Part shown: positions 7,108-13,184 of the stretch, piece by piece
Position numbering within the stretch: the first letter of the stretch is position 1
Layout: every line of letters begins with the position of its first letter
Translations under genes and position numbers: made by a program
Origin: Holosporaceae bacterium
GTDB taxonomy: Bacteria > Pseudomonadota > Alphaproteobacteria > UBA3830
Reading direction: 5' to 3'
NCBI GenBank assembly: GCA_031265715.1
Contig: JAISCG010000110.1
Span: 1-13,184 of the forward strand
Length of the DNA: 13,184 nt
The notes under the pieces: model-generated
The model's database searches: none
What the model was told of the DNA's origin: nothing
Seen by the model: only the letters and a program-made list of their open reading frames with translations

Positions 7108-7894
7108 GGTTATTCCTAAAAAAATCGATATCCCATTTCGCCATCGGAATATTCGAATTTTCTATAAATCTCCTGGTTTCCATCAATCCGTCTCCCATAA
7201 AATTAAACAAATCCGCAGTTGCCGCAGCTTCGATATTGCACTCGTTGTAAACCTTCACGAAATGATCATATCTTCCCCCTCCTCCGTATGCAATAATCGG
7301 CAATTTCGTGATAAGAGAAATCTTTTTCAACGTTTCCAGATCGAATCCTTCCCCTGTTCCGTCATTGTCCATGGAAGTGAGATAAATCTCTCCGCATCCG
7401 AGTGCTTCCACGTATTTTACGGCTTCGAAAAGATCTGTATTATCCGACTTCTTGCTTCCGTTATTGATATAAACCGAGCTGTCACACTGTTTGTAATCTA
7501 TGGAAGCCACTATGCATTGACTTCCGTATGTATCAACCAAACGACTTACCAAATTCGGCATTTCAAAAAGAGCAGTATTCAAAACCAGCTTATCGGCGCC
7601 CGAAAGAATTATATTTGCAGCATCCTCCAACGACAGAATTCCGCCTCCCGCAGCAATGGGCATAAAATATTTACCTGCTATTTTTCGAAGTTCTTTACAA
7701 AAAAGAGCCGTATTTTTTTCCTGTCTGCCGACATTCAATATAATCAGTTCATCTATGGAGTGGCCTATCGAATCGTAATCGAAATTATTCATCAGCCAAT
7801 CTAAATCTCCAACCTTCTGCAGCGAAAAATTCCTACTCAGCATATAATTGCCCGAATCGTACAGAAGAGAAAAAATAAGTCTTTTTTTTAACAT
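7100..7894 (-). CDS. HisF-like synthase subunit of the sugar amidotransferase system (WbuZ type)
   Basis: A 264-residue TIM-barrel protein of the HisF family, of the kind paired with N-acetyl-sugar amidotransferases (WbuZ, second HisF of Pseudomonas O-antigen loci) and not with histidine synthesis. Phosphate-site loops survive as AAGGGI (81-86) and AYGGGG (202-207), as does LTSMDNDGTGEGFD (172-185). The N-terminus reads KRLIFSLLYDSG, so the first HisF catalytic aspartate (CLDV motif) is replaced, and the second falls at a glutamate (Glu157) in my manual alignment. It probably forms the ammonia tunnel and docking surface between HisH and the amidotransferase. The ATG at 7894 lies 7 bases after the HisH stop. 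A longer frame reaches back to 8077, but it overlaps HisH and has no family similarity there, so I reject it. Confidence 0.84.
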   Translation of the reverse strand: MLKKRLIFSLLYDSGNYMLSRNFSLQKVGDLDWLMNNFDYDSIGHSIDELIILNVGRQEKNTALFCKELRKIAGKYFMPIAAGGGILSLEDAANIILSGADKLVLNTALFEMPNLVSRLVDTYGSQCIVASIDYKQCDSSVYINNGSKKSDNTDLFEAVKYVEALGCGEIYLTSMDNDGTGEGFDLETLKKISLITKLPIIAYGGGGRYDHFVKVYNECNIEAAATADLFNFMGDGLMETRRFIENSNIPMAKWDIDFFRNNHG

Positions 7895-7901
7895 TCGCTT
7901 T

Positions 7902-8516
7902 TCAAAGTTTGGAAAAATTGGATAACATTTTGAGACCGTTACTCTGACTTTTTTCCGGATGGAATTGTACGCCGAATATATTGTCTCGTTCCACCGCTGC
8001 CGCAAAAAGTTCTCCGTATTCGCATGTGGCGTGAATAAACGGACATTCCGAGTTGCCCAGACGGTAACTATGCACAAAATAAAAATCCGATTCCGTTTCT
8101 AATCCTTTAAATAACAAAGAATCTTTATTTAAGATTTTTACGGAATTAAAACCGACATGAGGCATTCTTAAATTTATTTGCTCCGAAAATTTTGAAATAT
8201 TACCTTCAATGAACCCGAATCCTTTTGTATTTCCGCCCTCCTCCCCGAGTTGCGTAAATAATTGCATCCCCAAACATATTCCGAGTATCTGAATTTTTTT
8301 CACCAAAACAGCTTCACAAATTGCATCGTACAAGTTCATTCGACGCATATTATCCATGGCTTGACGAAACGATCCCACTCCCGGAATGATTATTTTCGAA
8401 GAACGCAATATTTTATCCGGAACCGAACTTATCTCGCAGGTTACTCCCAAATAATTCAGCGCATTTACCACCGATCCGGAATTACCCATATTATAGTTCA
8501 CAATTGTAACAGACAT
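7902..8516 (-). CDS. HisH-like glutamine amidotransferase subunit (WbuY type)
   Basis: A 204-residue class I glutaminase. The oxyanion strand PGVGSF (45-50), the nucleophile elbow GICLGMQ (79-85, Cys81) and QFHPEKS (184-190, His186 and Glu188) give a complete Cys-His-Glu triad, so it should release ammonia from glutamine. HisH normally feeds HisF in histidine synthesis; here it lies between a sugar amidotransferase and a HisF-like gene, the arrangement of the Pseudomonas and Campylobacter loci that make acetamidino sugars. It starts 4 bases past the amidotransferase stop with no strong ribosome-binding site, which hints at coupled translation. Part of the gene is very AT-rich (8101-8160 has 14 G+C of 60), unlike legI. 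A true histidine-pathway HisH is unlikely, as no other his genes are near. Confidence 0.87.
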   Translation of the reverse strand: MSVTIVNYNMGNSGSVVNALNYLGVTCEISSVPDKILRSSKIIIPGVGSFRQAMDNMRRMNLYDAICEAVLVKKIQILGICLGMQLFTQLGEEGGNTKGFGFIEGNISKFSEQINLRMPHVGFNSVKILNKDSLLFKGLETESDFYFVHSYRLGNSECPFIHATCEYGELFAAAVERDNIFGVQFHPEKSQSNGLKMLSNFSKL

Positions 8517-8520
8517 ATGA

Positions 8521-9636
8521 TTATTCTATTTCAAACTTCTTATTCCATCGTCCTTCATGTTTTACAAGAATATCTTTATTGACCCATTTATCAAGAACGG
8601 CGTCGAACTCTTCCGCGGACATTTGAAAATATTCCAAATAATCCTTGATGTAAGGCTCCGGATATTCGCCGTCGTATGCCTTTATAAGATTTATTCCCTG
8701 CTTTCTGGTAATAGCTCCCCTTCTGATATCTATGCAAACATCCTGGGTACAACGACCGAATCCGAATTTCAAAAACATGAGATATGTGTGCAAATCGTAA
8801 AGTTTTGTATCTGTCTGTGCAAAATTATTGTAGGTTCCTATCGAACGCACGGGACTCTCTGCCAATCCCATATGTTCTTTGGAAGTTAAATAATTCCTGT
8901 ACGGATTCCAATCTTCAAAATATGACCAATGCATGACACTTAACCCGAGTTCGGATATTTCTTCTTTTGTCGGATACTGCCACCAATACATTTCCCTTTC
9001 ATCTATACCCAGAGATTTCGCGATTTCCACAGGATCATGTCCGCTCAGATACAATCCTATGCTTTCATTTACATCATAGGTTATTTTGTTCTCCAGTTTT
9101 CTGCTTCCTCCGTATTCTGTCTCCCCTTCTTCCCCGAACATCACCATCGGAATTTTAAACAAAACAGCGACGCGAAATATTGCGGTCTGAACGGAAGCAG
9201 TCCACGCCCAGAGAGGCATTCCTCTTTCTATAAGCATCTTTTTGGCCATTCGTCTGCCCGCTTCAAAATTCGGAGTAATCCTGATGTGATCACCTCCTCT
9301 TTTGATAGACTCTTCCAAATTTTTCAAGCCGATTTCATGGGGTAACGGAGGTTGCAACGTTACCATAAGAAAATTCAAACCTTTTTTTTTCAACATATAA
9401 GCCACGTAGGAAGAATCTTTTCCTCCGCTGACAGGACACACTATATCAAACCCTTTACTTTTTCCCGTTTTTTCTATCAGCAGTTCAAGTTCTTCATTCC
9501 TCTTCGCCCAATCAACAAGATTATTCTTTTTTGCCTTCGCCCATCGGCAGGCATTACATACTCCGTCTTCATCAAATTCTATTCTTGGCCTGGTAGATAT
9601 CATCAAACATTCTTTACAAAAACGCACTTCTGTCAT
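8521..9636 (-). CDS. N-acetyl-sugar amidotransferase (PseA/WbpG/PtmG-like)
   Basis: A 371-residue ATP-pyrophosphatase-type enzyme. The N-terminus has a likely zinc ribbon: Cys7 and Cys10 in CKEC, Cys27 and Cys30 in CNAC. The PP-loop SGGKDSS is at 70-76 and GEEGETEYGG at 168-177. Family members adenylate an N-acetyl carbonyl on a sugar and replace its oxygen with ammonia, giving an acetamidino group. Known examples are WbpG (Pseudomonas aeruginosa LPS) and PseA (Campylobacter flagellin). HisH and HisF-like proteins directly downstream supply the ammonia. In this cluster the expected target is an acetamido group of legionaminic acid, as in Leg5Am7Ac of Legionella and Campylobacter. The start is the ATG at 9636 with AAGGA six bases upstream. 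Which amide position is modified cannot be told from sequence. Confidence 0.87.
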   Translation of the reverse strand: MTEVRFCKECLMISTRPRIEFDEDGVCNACRWAKAKKNNLVDWAKRNEELELLIEKTGKSKGFDIVCPVSGGKDSSYVAYMLKKKGLNFLMVTLQPPLPHEIGLKNLEESIKRGGDHIRITPNFEAGRRMAKKMLIERGMPLWAWTASVQTAIFRVAVLFKIPMVMFGEEGETEYGGSRKLENKITYDVNESIGLYLSGHDPVEIAKSLGIDEREMYWWQYPTKEEISELGLSVMHWSYFEDWNPYRNYLTSKEHMGLAESPVRSIGTYNNFAQTDTKLYDLHTYLMFLKFGFGRCTQDVCIDIRRGAITRKQGINLIKAYDGEYPEPYIKDYLEYFQMSAEEFDAVLDKWVNKDILVKHEGRWNKKFEIE

Positions 9637-9688
9637 AATTAATCCTTTTTATTTTCTGTATATCTTACTTTTTAGAAGCAATCCACTT

Positions 9689-10267
9689 TCATTTGACAAT
9701 CTCACCGGATTTTATAAACGACGCCTTTCCGACATCGGCATTGTTAACGACGACGGCGCCGCTTCCGATAAAACTCCCCTCCCCTATTTTCGCTGCTCCG
9801 TTTATCGTTGCGGAGGTCGAAACATGGCAATGATCGGCGACAACCGCATCGTGTTCTATTAACGCCTTTGAATTAATTATGCAATTCCTGCCGATTTTTG
9901 CACCGGCATTTACCAATGCATGATGAAATATTACCGTGCCTTCTCCGATGTCTGCATATTTGGAAACGTAGGCTGACGGAGATACCGCCGAAGCTATTTT
10001 AGCTCCCGAATCTTTCAAAAATGCGAATAATCTTTTTCTCGGTTCAACGGTCCTGATCTGCCCCAGGGCAACGATAAAACACGCGCCCTTTCGAACGAAT
10101 CCTTCAATGAGACTGTCATTGCCCGCAACGTCATATCCCGACACCGACGTTCCGCACGGCAATCCGTTGTCCAATATCCCTATTATCCTGAATTTACCCT
10201 CACATTCAATGACGTCTATGCAGCTGCGACAATGCCCTCCTCCGCCTATGAGTACCAAATCTTTCAT
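9689..10267 (-). CDS. Hexapeptide-repeat acyltransferase of the NeuD/PglD/LegH type
   Basis: A 192-residue trimeric left-handed beta-helix enzyme. An N-terminal Rossmann-like half begins DLVLIGGGGHCRS (3-15), the signature of NeuD/PglD proteins, usually GAGGHAK. Hexapeptide repeats fill about 96-186, and IEHD (137-140) contains His139, the position of the catalytic base in PglD. In the legionaminic pathway LegH acetylates the 4-amino group of GDP-4-amino-4,6-dideoxy-GlcNAc; NeuD instead O-acetylates sialic acid. With the GDP-type core genes downstream I favour the LegH role. It begins 39 bases after mlaD with no obvious terminator between, and ends 52 bases before the amidotransferase. No clear ribosome-binding site precedes its ATG, and no in-frame upstream start was found. 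O-acetylation of the finished sugar remains possible. Confidence 0.82.
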   Translation of the reverse strand: MKDLVLIGGGGHCRSCIDVIECEGKFRIIGILDNGLPCGTSVSGYDVAGNDSLIEGFVRKGACFIVALGQIRTVEPRKRLFAFLKDSGAKIASAVSPSAYVSKYADIGEGTVIFHHALVNAGAKIGRNCIINSKALIEHDAVVADHCHVSTSATINGAAKIGEGSFIGSGAVVVNNADVGKASFIKSGEIVK

Positions 10268-10306
10268 GAAATAACATTCATCCCCGGGAATTTTCCGTAC
10301 ATCCCC

Positions 10307-10771
10307 CTACCCTTCTTTTCCCTCTTTATTTTGCTGAGAAAATACAAATTTGCCGATAAGCGATTCGATATTCACCGGACCGCTTGTGTTCTCGATTTCA
10401 TCTCCCTCTCTGAGAAATTCGTCCTCTCCTCCCGGAACCAGCGCCAGGTGTTTTCCGCCAAACAATCCGTCACTTGAAACGGCAGCGGAACTGTCTGTCG
10501 GAAGTTTCAAATCGTGGGGAACGCAAAATTTCACAACGGCAAGAAACGATTGCGGGTCAACTTTCATATCAACAATTTTTCCGATTTTAATTCCGCTGAC
10601 TCTCACATCGCTGCCCTCCGACAATCCGTCCGCTCTGTCGAATTTCGCCGTGAGAATGTATCCGTCGTTGCTGCCGTAGCCGGATTTTGCGTACACGTAA
10701 TAAAAAAAGAACGTTGCGACGGCCAGAACAAAAATCCCGACTGTCATTTCGAATGTGCGACCTTTTTCCAT
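10307..10771 (-). CDS. mlaD: MlaD-like MCE-domain protein of the outer-membrane lipid transport system
   Basis: A 154-residue inner-membrane-anchored periplasmic protein. One membrane helix spans about 10-27 (TVGIFVLAVATFFFYYVY) after a short cytoplasmic start, then a single MCE domain covers about 38-116, with ADGLSEGSDVRVSGIKIGKI (47-66) and GLFGGKHLALVPGG (102-115) as family marks. MlaD forms a hexameric ring on the MlaFEDB ABC transporter, which moves phospholipids between inner and outer membrane to keep lipid asymmetry. The length fits the usual single-MCE alphaproteobacterial type. AGGAGG (10777-10782) lies five bases before the ATG and overlaps the stop codon of the upstream reductase. 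The mlaE and mlaF partners are not in the window, so this is a detached mlaD. Confidence 0.9.
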   Translation of the reverse strand: MEKGRTFEMTVGIFVLAVATFFFYYVYAKSGYGSNDGYILTAKFDRADGLSEGSDVRVSGIKIGKIVDMKVDPQSFLAVVKFCVPHDLKLPTDSSAAVSSDGLFGGKHLALVPGGEDEFLREGDEIENTSGPVNIESLIGKFVFSQQNKEGKEG

Positions 10772-10776
10772 CTTGA

Positions 10777-10782
10777 CCTCCT
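10777..10782 (-). promoter_or_regulatory. Ribosome-binding site of mlaD, overlapping the upstream stop
   Basis: AGGAGG on the minus strand shares two bases with the TAG stop at 10781-10783 and lies five bases before the mlaD ATG. This ties mlaD translation to the upstream reductase gene. Confidence 0.7.
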
Positions 10783-11503
10783 ACAAATACTGTCCGCCGT
10801 TTATGCTTAAAACCGTCCCCGTTATAAAAGAAGATTTTTCGTCTGCCAAAAATAACACGGCGTCTGCTATCTCCTCAACCTGCCCGAATCTCCCGACCGG
10901 TATTCCTTTGAGAATATTTTCTCTCACATCTTCCCGAATCGCATCCGTCATGTCCGTTGACACGTATCCGGGAGCGATCGCATTTACCGTAATTCCCTTG
11001 GATGCGGATTCCAATGCAAGAGCCTTCGTAAATCCGATAATTCCGGCCTTGGCCGCGGAATAATTCGATTGTCCGAGCTGGCCTTTTAATCCGTTTACCG
11101 AGCTGATATTCACTATTCTTCCGAAATTTTTCTCTCTCATGCTCAAAATAACCGATCGACACATATTAAATACGGAATTCAGATTTGTCTCGATTACCTT
11201 GGTCCAATTTTCCCGACTCATTTTATGAAGCATGCAATCTCTCGTGACTCCGGCATTATTGACGAGCACGTCGATGGGGCCGCCCAGCGCTTCGCAAACC
11301 CTCGCCACGCCCTTTTCGCAGGATTCATAGTCGGAGACGTCCCAGGAAAAAACCCGAATACCGGTTTCATTTTGAAATTTTTCCGCGTTGGCGTCTCCGC
11401 TTCGGTAATTCGCCGCCACCGAATATCCCGCCCTGCTCAATGCCTTGGAGATTCCCGCACCGATCCCCCTGGTTCCGCCGGTAACAAGAGCCGTTCTTTT
11501 CAT
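10781..11503 (-). CDS. phaB: Acetoacetyl-CoA reductase (PhaB-type SDR); FabG possible
   Basis: A 240-residue classical short-chain dehydrogenase. NADPH site TGGTRGIG (8-15), NNAG (82-85), and a catalytic tetrad Asn107, Ser135, Tyr148, Lys152 (YSAAK, spacing YxxxK) are all intact. The segments RDCMLHKMSRENW (88-100) and KGQLGQSNYSAAKAG (140-154) resemble acetoacetyl-CoA reductase more than housekeeping FabG. If so, it makes R-3-hydroxybutyryl-CoA for polyhydroxybutyrate; no phaA or phaC lies in the window, so a FabG role in fatty-acid synthesis cannot be excluded. AAGGGG stands five bases before the ATG. It is the first gene of the minus-strand array and shares a divergent gap with holB. Confidence 0.86.
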   Translation of the reverse strand: MKRTALVTGGTRGIGAGISKALSRAGYSVAANYRSGDANAEKFQNETGIRVFSWDVSDYESCEKGVARVCEALGGPIDVLVNNAGVTRDCMLHKMSRENWTKVIETNLNSVFNMCRSVILSMREKNFGRIVNISSVNGLKGQLGQSNYSAAKAGIIGFTKALALESASKGITVNAIAPGYVSTDMTDAIREDVRENILKGIPVGRFGQVEEIADAVLFLADEKSSFITGTVLSINGGQYL

Positions 11504-11559
11504 TACTACCCCTTAATCACAAAAACTGTTGCTGTTAGCACGGAGTGATATTATCATCT

Positions 11560-11579
11560 AAAAAAGCGGTGTACCACCG
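11560..11579 (-). terminator. Small hairpin with T-run upstream of the phaB-like gene
   Basis: Read on the minus strand, CGGTG-GTA-CACCG (11579-11567) can form a five-base-pair stem with a three-base loop, followed by C and six T (11565-11560). This is the form of an intrinsic terminator. It lies about 60 bases before the phaB-like ATG, where no minus-strand gene precedes it in the window, so it could be a leader attenuator, stop antisense transcripts of holB, or be chance. The stem is short. Confidence 0.3.
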
Positions 11580-11602
11580 GAAAATTTCGTCTCCGACGAT
11601 TC

Positions 11603-11607
11603 GAGGA
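11603..11607 (+). promoter_or_regulatory. Ribosome-binding site supporting the holB TTG start
   Basis: GAGGA lies four bases before the TTG at 11612-11614. The first in-frame ATG downstream is at residue 75, past the Walker A motif, so the TTG is needed for an intact protein. Confidence 0.65.
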
Positions 11608-11611
11608 TATA

Positions 11612-12595
11612 TTGGAAAGAGCACACAAAATTTTGGGGTATGAGAAAGAGGAGTCCGTGTTGATCCGGGCGCTGTCGAGCGGCAAAGTATTCCCCACATG
11701 GATTTTTTACGGTCCCTCCGGAATCGGAAAAGCGAGCATCGCGATAAAATTCGCCAAGTGCCTGCTCGCCGGTACCGTTCCGAGCGGAAACACGCTGGAT
11801 ACGGATAACGTCGAACTGAGCAAAACGGTGGATATGCGAACTCATCCGGATTTCTTTGTTCTGGAACAAACCGAAGAATCCGTTTCCATTGAGGATACCA
11901 GAAAATTGCTGATGAAAGTCAGAAAATCTCCGGCGCTGTCGCAGAGGAGAGTGGTGCTTTTGGAAAATTCATCCGGTTTAAATAAGAATATTTACAATTC
12001 TCTGCTCAAAATCCTGGAGGAACCGCCGCGAAACACCGTGATGATCATGATCTGCGATAACATCGGAACGATTCCGAAAACGCTGCTGTCCAGAGCGGCG
12101 AAGATTTTTTTTCGCCCGCCGAATGAAGCGTCGGTTAAACAAATCCTGGATAATATGAATGTACCCGATTCCGCCAGATTGGCGCAGCTGTCCGGGGGAT
12201 CCGTGGGATACGCACTGCGTCTGAGCCAAAACAACGGAATCGAAATTTATGAAAACATACTCAAGGGATTTTACTGCGACGGAAGCGTGTATCGAAAAAC
12301 GCTGAAATGGATCATCGACAACAATCTTTGTGAAAACTTCGCCATAATTAAGTCAAGCATCTTCAGAATACTGAAAATATATGCGGATATGCTCTGCGGC
12401 GTCGTCGATGAAAAATTCGCGGAGGAAATAAAAATTTTGGAGCCGATTGTTTCTGCTCACCGGGAATATGCGGATCACGAAATCGAAAAAATTCAGGAAA
12501 TTATTTACATGACCGAACTGCACAATCATCTGATTCTCGACAAGAATGCCGTCATCGTTAATGCGTTCGAACGATTTTTCGAAAATAAAGAATAA
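11612..12595 (+). CDS. holB: DNA polymerase III subunit delta' (TTG start)
   Basis: A 327-residue AAA+ clamp-loader protein. Walker A-like GPSGIGKAS is at 34-42, HPDFFVLE at 78-85, LLEN (116-119) in the Walker B position, KILEEPP (133-139), and LLSRAAKI (158-165), which corresponds to the SRC motif and keeps Arg161, the residue that serves other subunits' ATP sites. Delta' does not itself need to hydrolyse ATP. It opens the beta clamp with delta and tau/gamma. No four-cysteine zinc module is seen between Walker A and HPDF, unlike many homologues, and the SRC cysteine is alanine. The start is TTG with GAGGA upstream. recR follows after one base, a replication-repair pair. Confidence 0.88.
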   Translation: MERAHKILGYEKEESVLIRALSSGKVFPTWIFYGPSGIGKASIAIKFAKCLLAGTVPSGNTLDTDNVELSKTVDMRTHPDFFVLEQTEESVSIEDTRKLLMKVRKSPALSQRRVVLLENSSGLNKNIYNSLLKILEEPPRNTVMIMICDNIGTIPKTLLSRAAKIFFRPPNEASVKQILDNMNVPDSARLAQLSGGSVGYALRLSQNNGIEIYENILKGFYCDGSVYRKTLKWIIDNNLCENFAIIKSSIFRILKIYADMLCGVVDEKFAEEIKILEPIVSAHREYADHEIEKIQEIIYMTELHNHLILDKNAVIVNAFERFFENKE

Positions 12596-12596
12596 C

Positions 12597-13184
12597 ATGA
12601 GCCCGGATATAGAATCATTAATTCAGAAATTTTCCCGTTTGCCGGGGCTCGGACCTCGATCCGCCAGAAGAATGGTCATTCATCTTCTGAGAAATCGGGA
12701 ACAGAGCATGGAACCGATCCTGACAAACCTCGAGCAGGTGTACAAAAACGTAAAAATATGTCCGATCTGCTCAAATATAGATACATTCACCGACGTGTGT
12801 TCGATTTGTTCGGACGGAAGACGCCGCAAAGACATCGTCTGCATCGTCGAAAACGTCTCCGACCTCTGGGCGATCGAAAGAACGTCGTGTTTTTTCGGAC
12901 AGTACCACGTTTTAAAAGGATTGCTGTCGTCGCTGGACGGACGCGGCCCGGAATTTTTAAAACTCGACGAATTGCAAGATCGCTGCCGGGAAAACGGCGT
13001 TACGGAACTCATAATCGCGCTGAGCGCCACCGTTGAAGGCCAGACCACGGATCATTACATAAAAAATTTTTTCAAAAATAAAAATATAAAAACCACCTCG
13101 CTCGCCCACGGAATTCCGATGGGCGGAGAACTCGACTATCTGGACGACGGAACTTTATTCGCCGCTTTTTCCGCGAGGGGATAG
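12597..13184 (+). CDS. recR: Recombination mediator RecR
   Basis: A 195-residue protein of normal RecR length. It has the helix-hairpin-helix RLPGLGPRSARRM (14-26), a zinc site with Cys55, Cys58, Cys68 and Cys71 (CPIC, CSIC), a Toprim domain from about 79 including IVENVSDLWAIE (83-94) and TVEGQTT (145-151), and the C-terminal SLAHGIPMGGELDYLDDGTL (168-187). RecR acts with RecF or RecO to load RecA on gapped DNA. I start at the ATG at 12597, one base after holB, because the in-frame ATG at 12546 would add 17 residues inside holB with no family similarity. Alphaproteobacterial recR often follows dnaX and ybaB; here it follows holB. The stop codon is the last triplet of the window. Confidence 0.93.
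   Translation: MSPDIESLIQKFSRLPGLGPRSARRMVIHLLRNREQSMEPILTNLEQVYKNVKICPICSNIDTFTDVCSICSDGRRRKDIVCIVENVSDLWAIERTSCFFGQYHVLKGLLSSLDGRGPEFLKLDELQDRCRENGVTELIIALSATVEGQTTDHYIKNFFKNKNIKTTSLAHGIPMGGELDYLDDGTLFAAFSARG

Noticed and set aside
7106..7804. Open frame of 232 codons on the plus strand
   Set aside because: It lies wholly antisense to the conserved HisF-like gene, shows no recognisable domain and is rich in unusual residue runs; it is a shadow frame.
7895..8077. N-terminal extension of the HisF-like protein
   Set aside because: It overlaps the HisH gene in another frame and its 61 residues have no HisF similarity; the family N-terminus begins at the ATG at 7894.
11546..11556. TGATA-T-TATCA inverted repeat as an operator
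   Set aside because: The half-sites are five AT-rich bases, easily expected by chance, and only one copy is present.
11504..11611. Sigma70-type promoters in the divergent gap
   Set aside because: A TATTAT at 11549-11554 resembles a -10 box, but the nearest TTG-type -35 (11529-11534) leaves only 14 bases of spacer; the minus-strand reading gives no better pair. Promoters must exist nearby but I cannot place them.
12546..12596. Upstream RecR start adding 17 residues
   Set aside because: These codons lie inside holB and precede the normal RecR N-terminus.
1..13184. CRISPR arrays, insertion sequences, tRNA genes or attachment sites
   Set aside because: I saw no repeated spaced units, transposase-like protein, tRNA-like cloverleaf or paired flanking repeats.

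Overview
The window reads as a Gram-negative chromosome segment of moderately low GC, probably from an alphaproteobacterium. The basis is a short single-domain MlaD, an acetoacetyl-CoA-reductase-like SDR, and a DNA polymerase delta-prime gene directly followed by recR. This placement is an inference from family resemblance and I would not go below class level. Coding density is very high, with no gene-free stretch over about 110 bases.

Layout. The right end (11612-13184, + strand) holds a housekeeping pair, holB (TTG start) and recR, one base apart. A 108-base divergent gap (11504-11611) separates it from a long minus-strand array covering 1-11503 with no clear internal terminator. In transcription order this array is: acetoacetyl-CoA reductase/FabG-like SDR, mlaD, a NeuD/PglD/LegH-type hexapeptide acyltransferase, an N-acetyl-sugar amidotransferase, HisH-like and HisF-like proteins, LegI-, LegG-, PtmE- and LegF-like enzymes, a Gfo/Idh/MocA protein, a GNAT acetyltransferase, a class III aminotransferase, and a cupin cut by the left edge. 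From the amidotransferase leftwards, neighbours overlap by 4-35 bases or lie at most 43 bases apart, as expected of one translationally coupled operon.

Function. The core (CBS-nucleotidyltransferase, hydrolysing 2-epimerase, nonulosonate synthase, CMP-transferase) matches the legionaminic-acid branch of sialic-acid-like nonulosonate synthesis. The PtmE-like gene points to the GDP-linked Campylobacter route. The amidotransferase/HisH/HisF trio should convert an N-acetyl group to an acetamidino group using glutamine-derived ammonia. Behind legF sits a tightly overlapping trio (Gfo/Idh/MocA protein, GNAT, class III aminotransferase) that looks like an oxidise-aminate-acylate cassette, though its Gfo/Idh/MocA member lacks the usual catalytic lysine and histidine. 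The predicted product is a CMP-activated, amidino-substituted and possibly further modified legionaminic-type sugar for LPS, capsule or protein glycans. The dehydratase (LegB) and first aminotransferase (LegC) are not in the window.

The most interesting parts are the unassigned trio at 345-3215, the altered active-site residues of the Gfo/Idh and HisF-like proteins, and the position of the sugar cluster directly behind phaB-like/mlaD genes.
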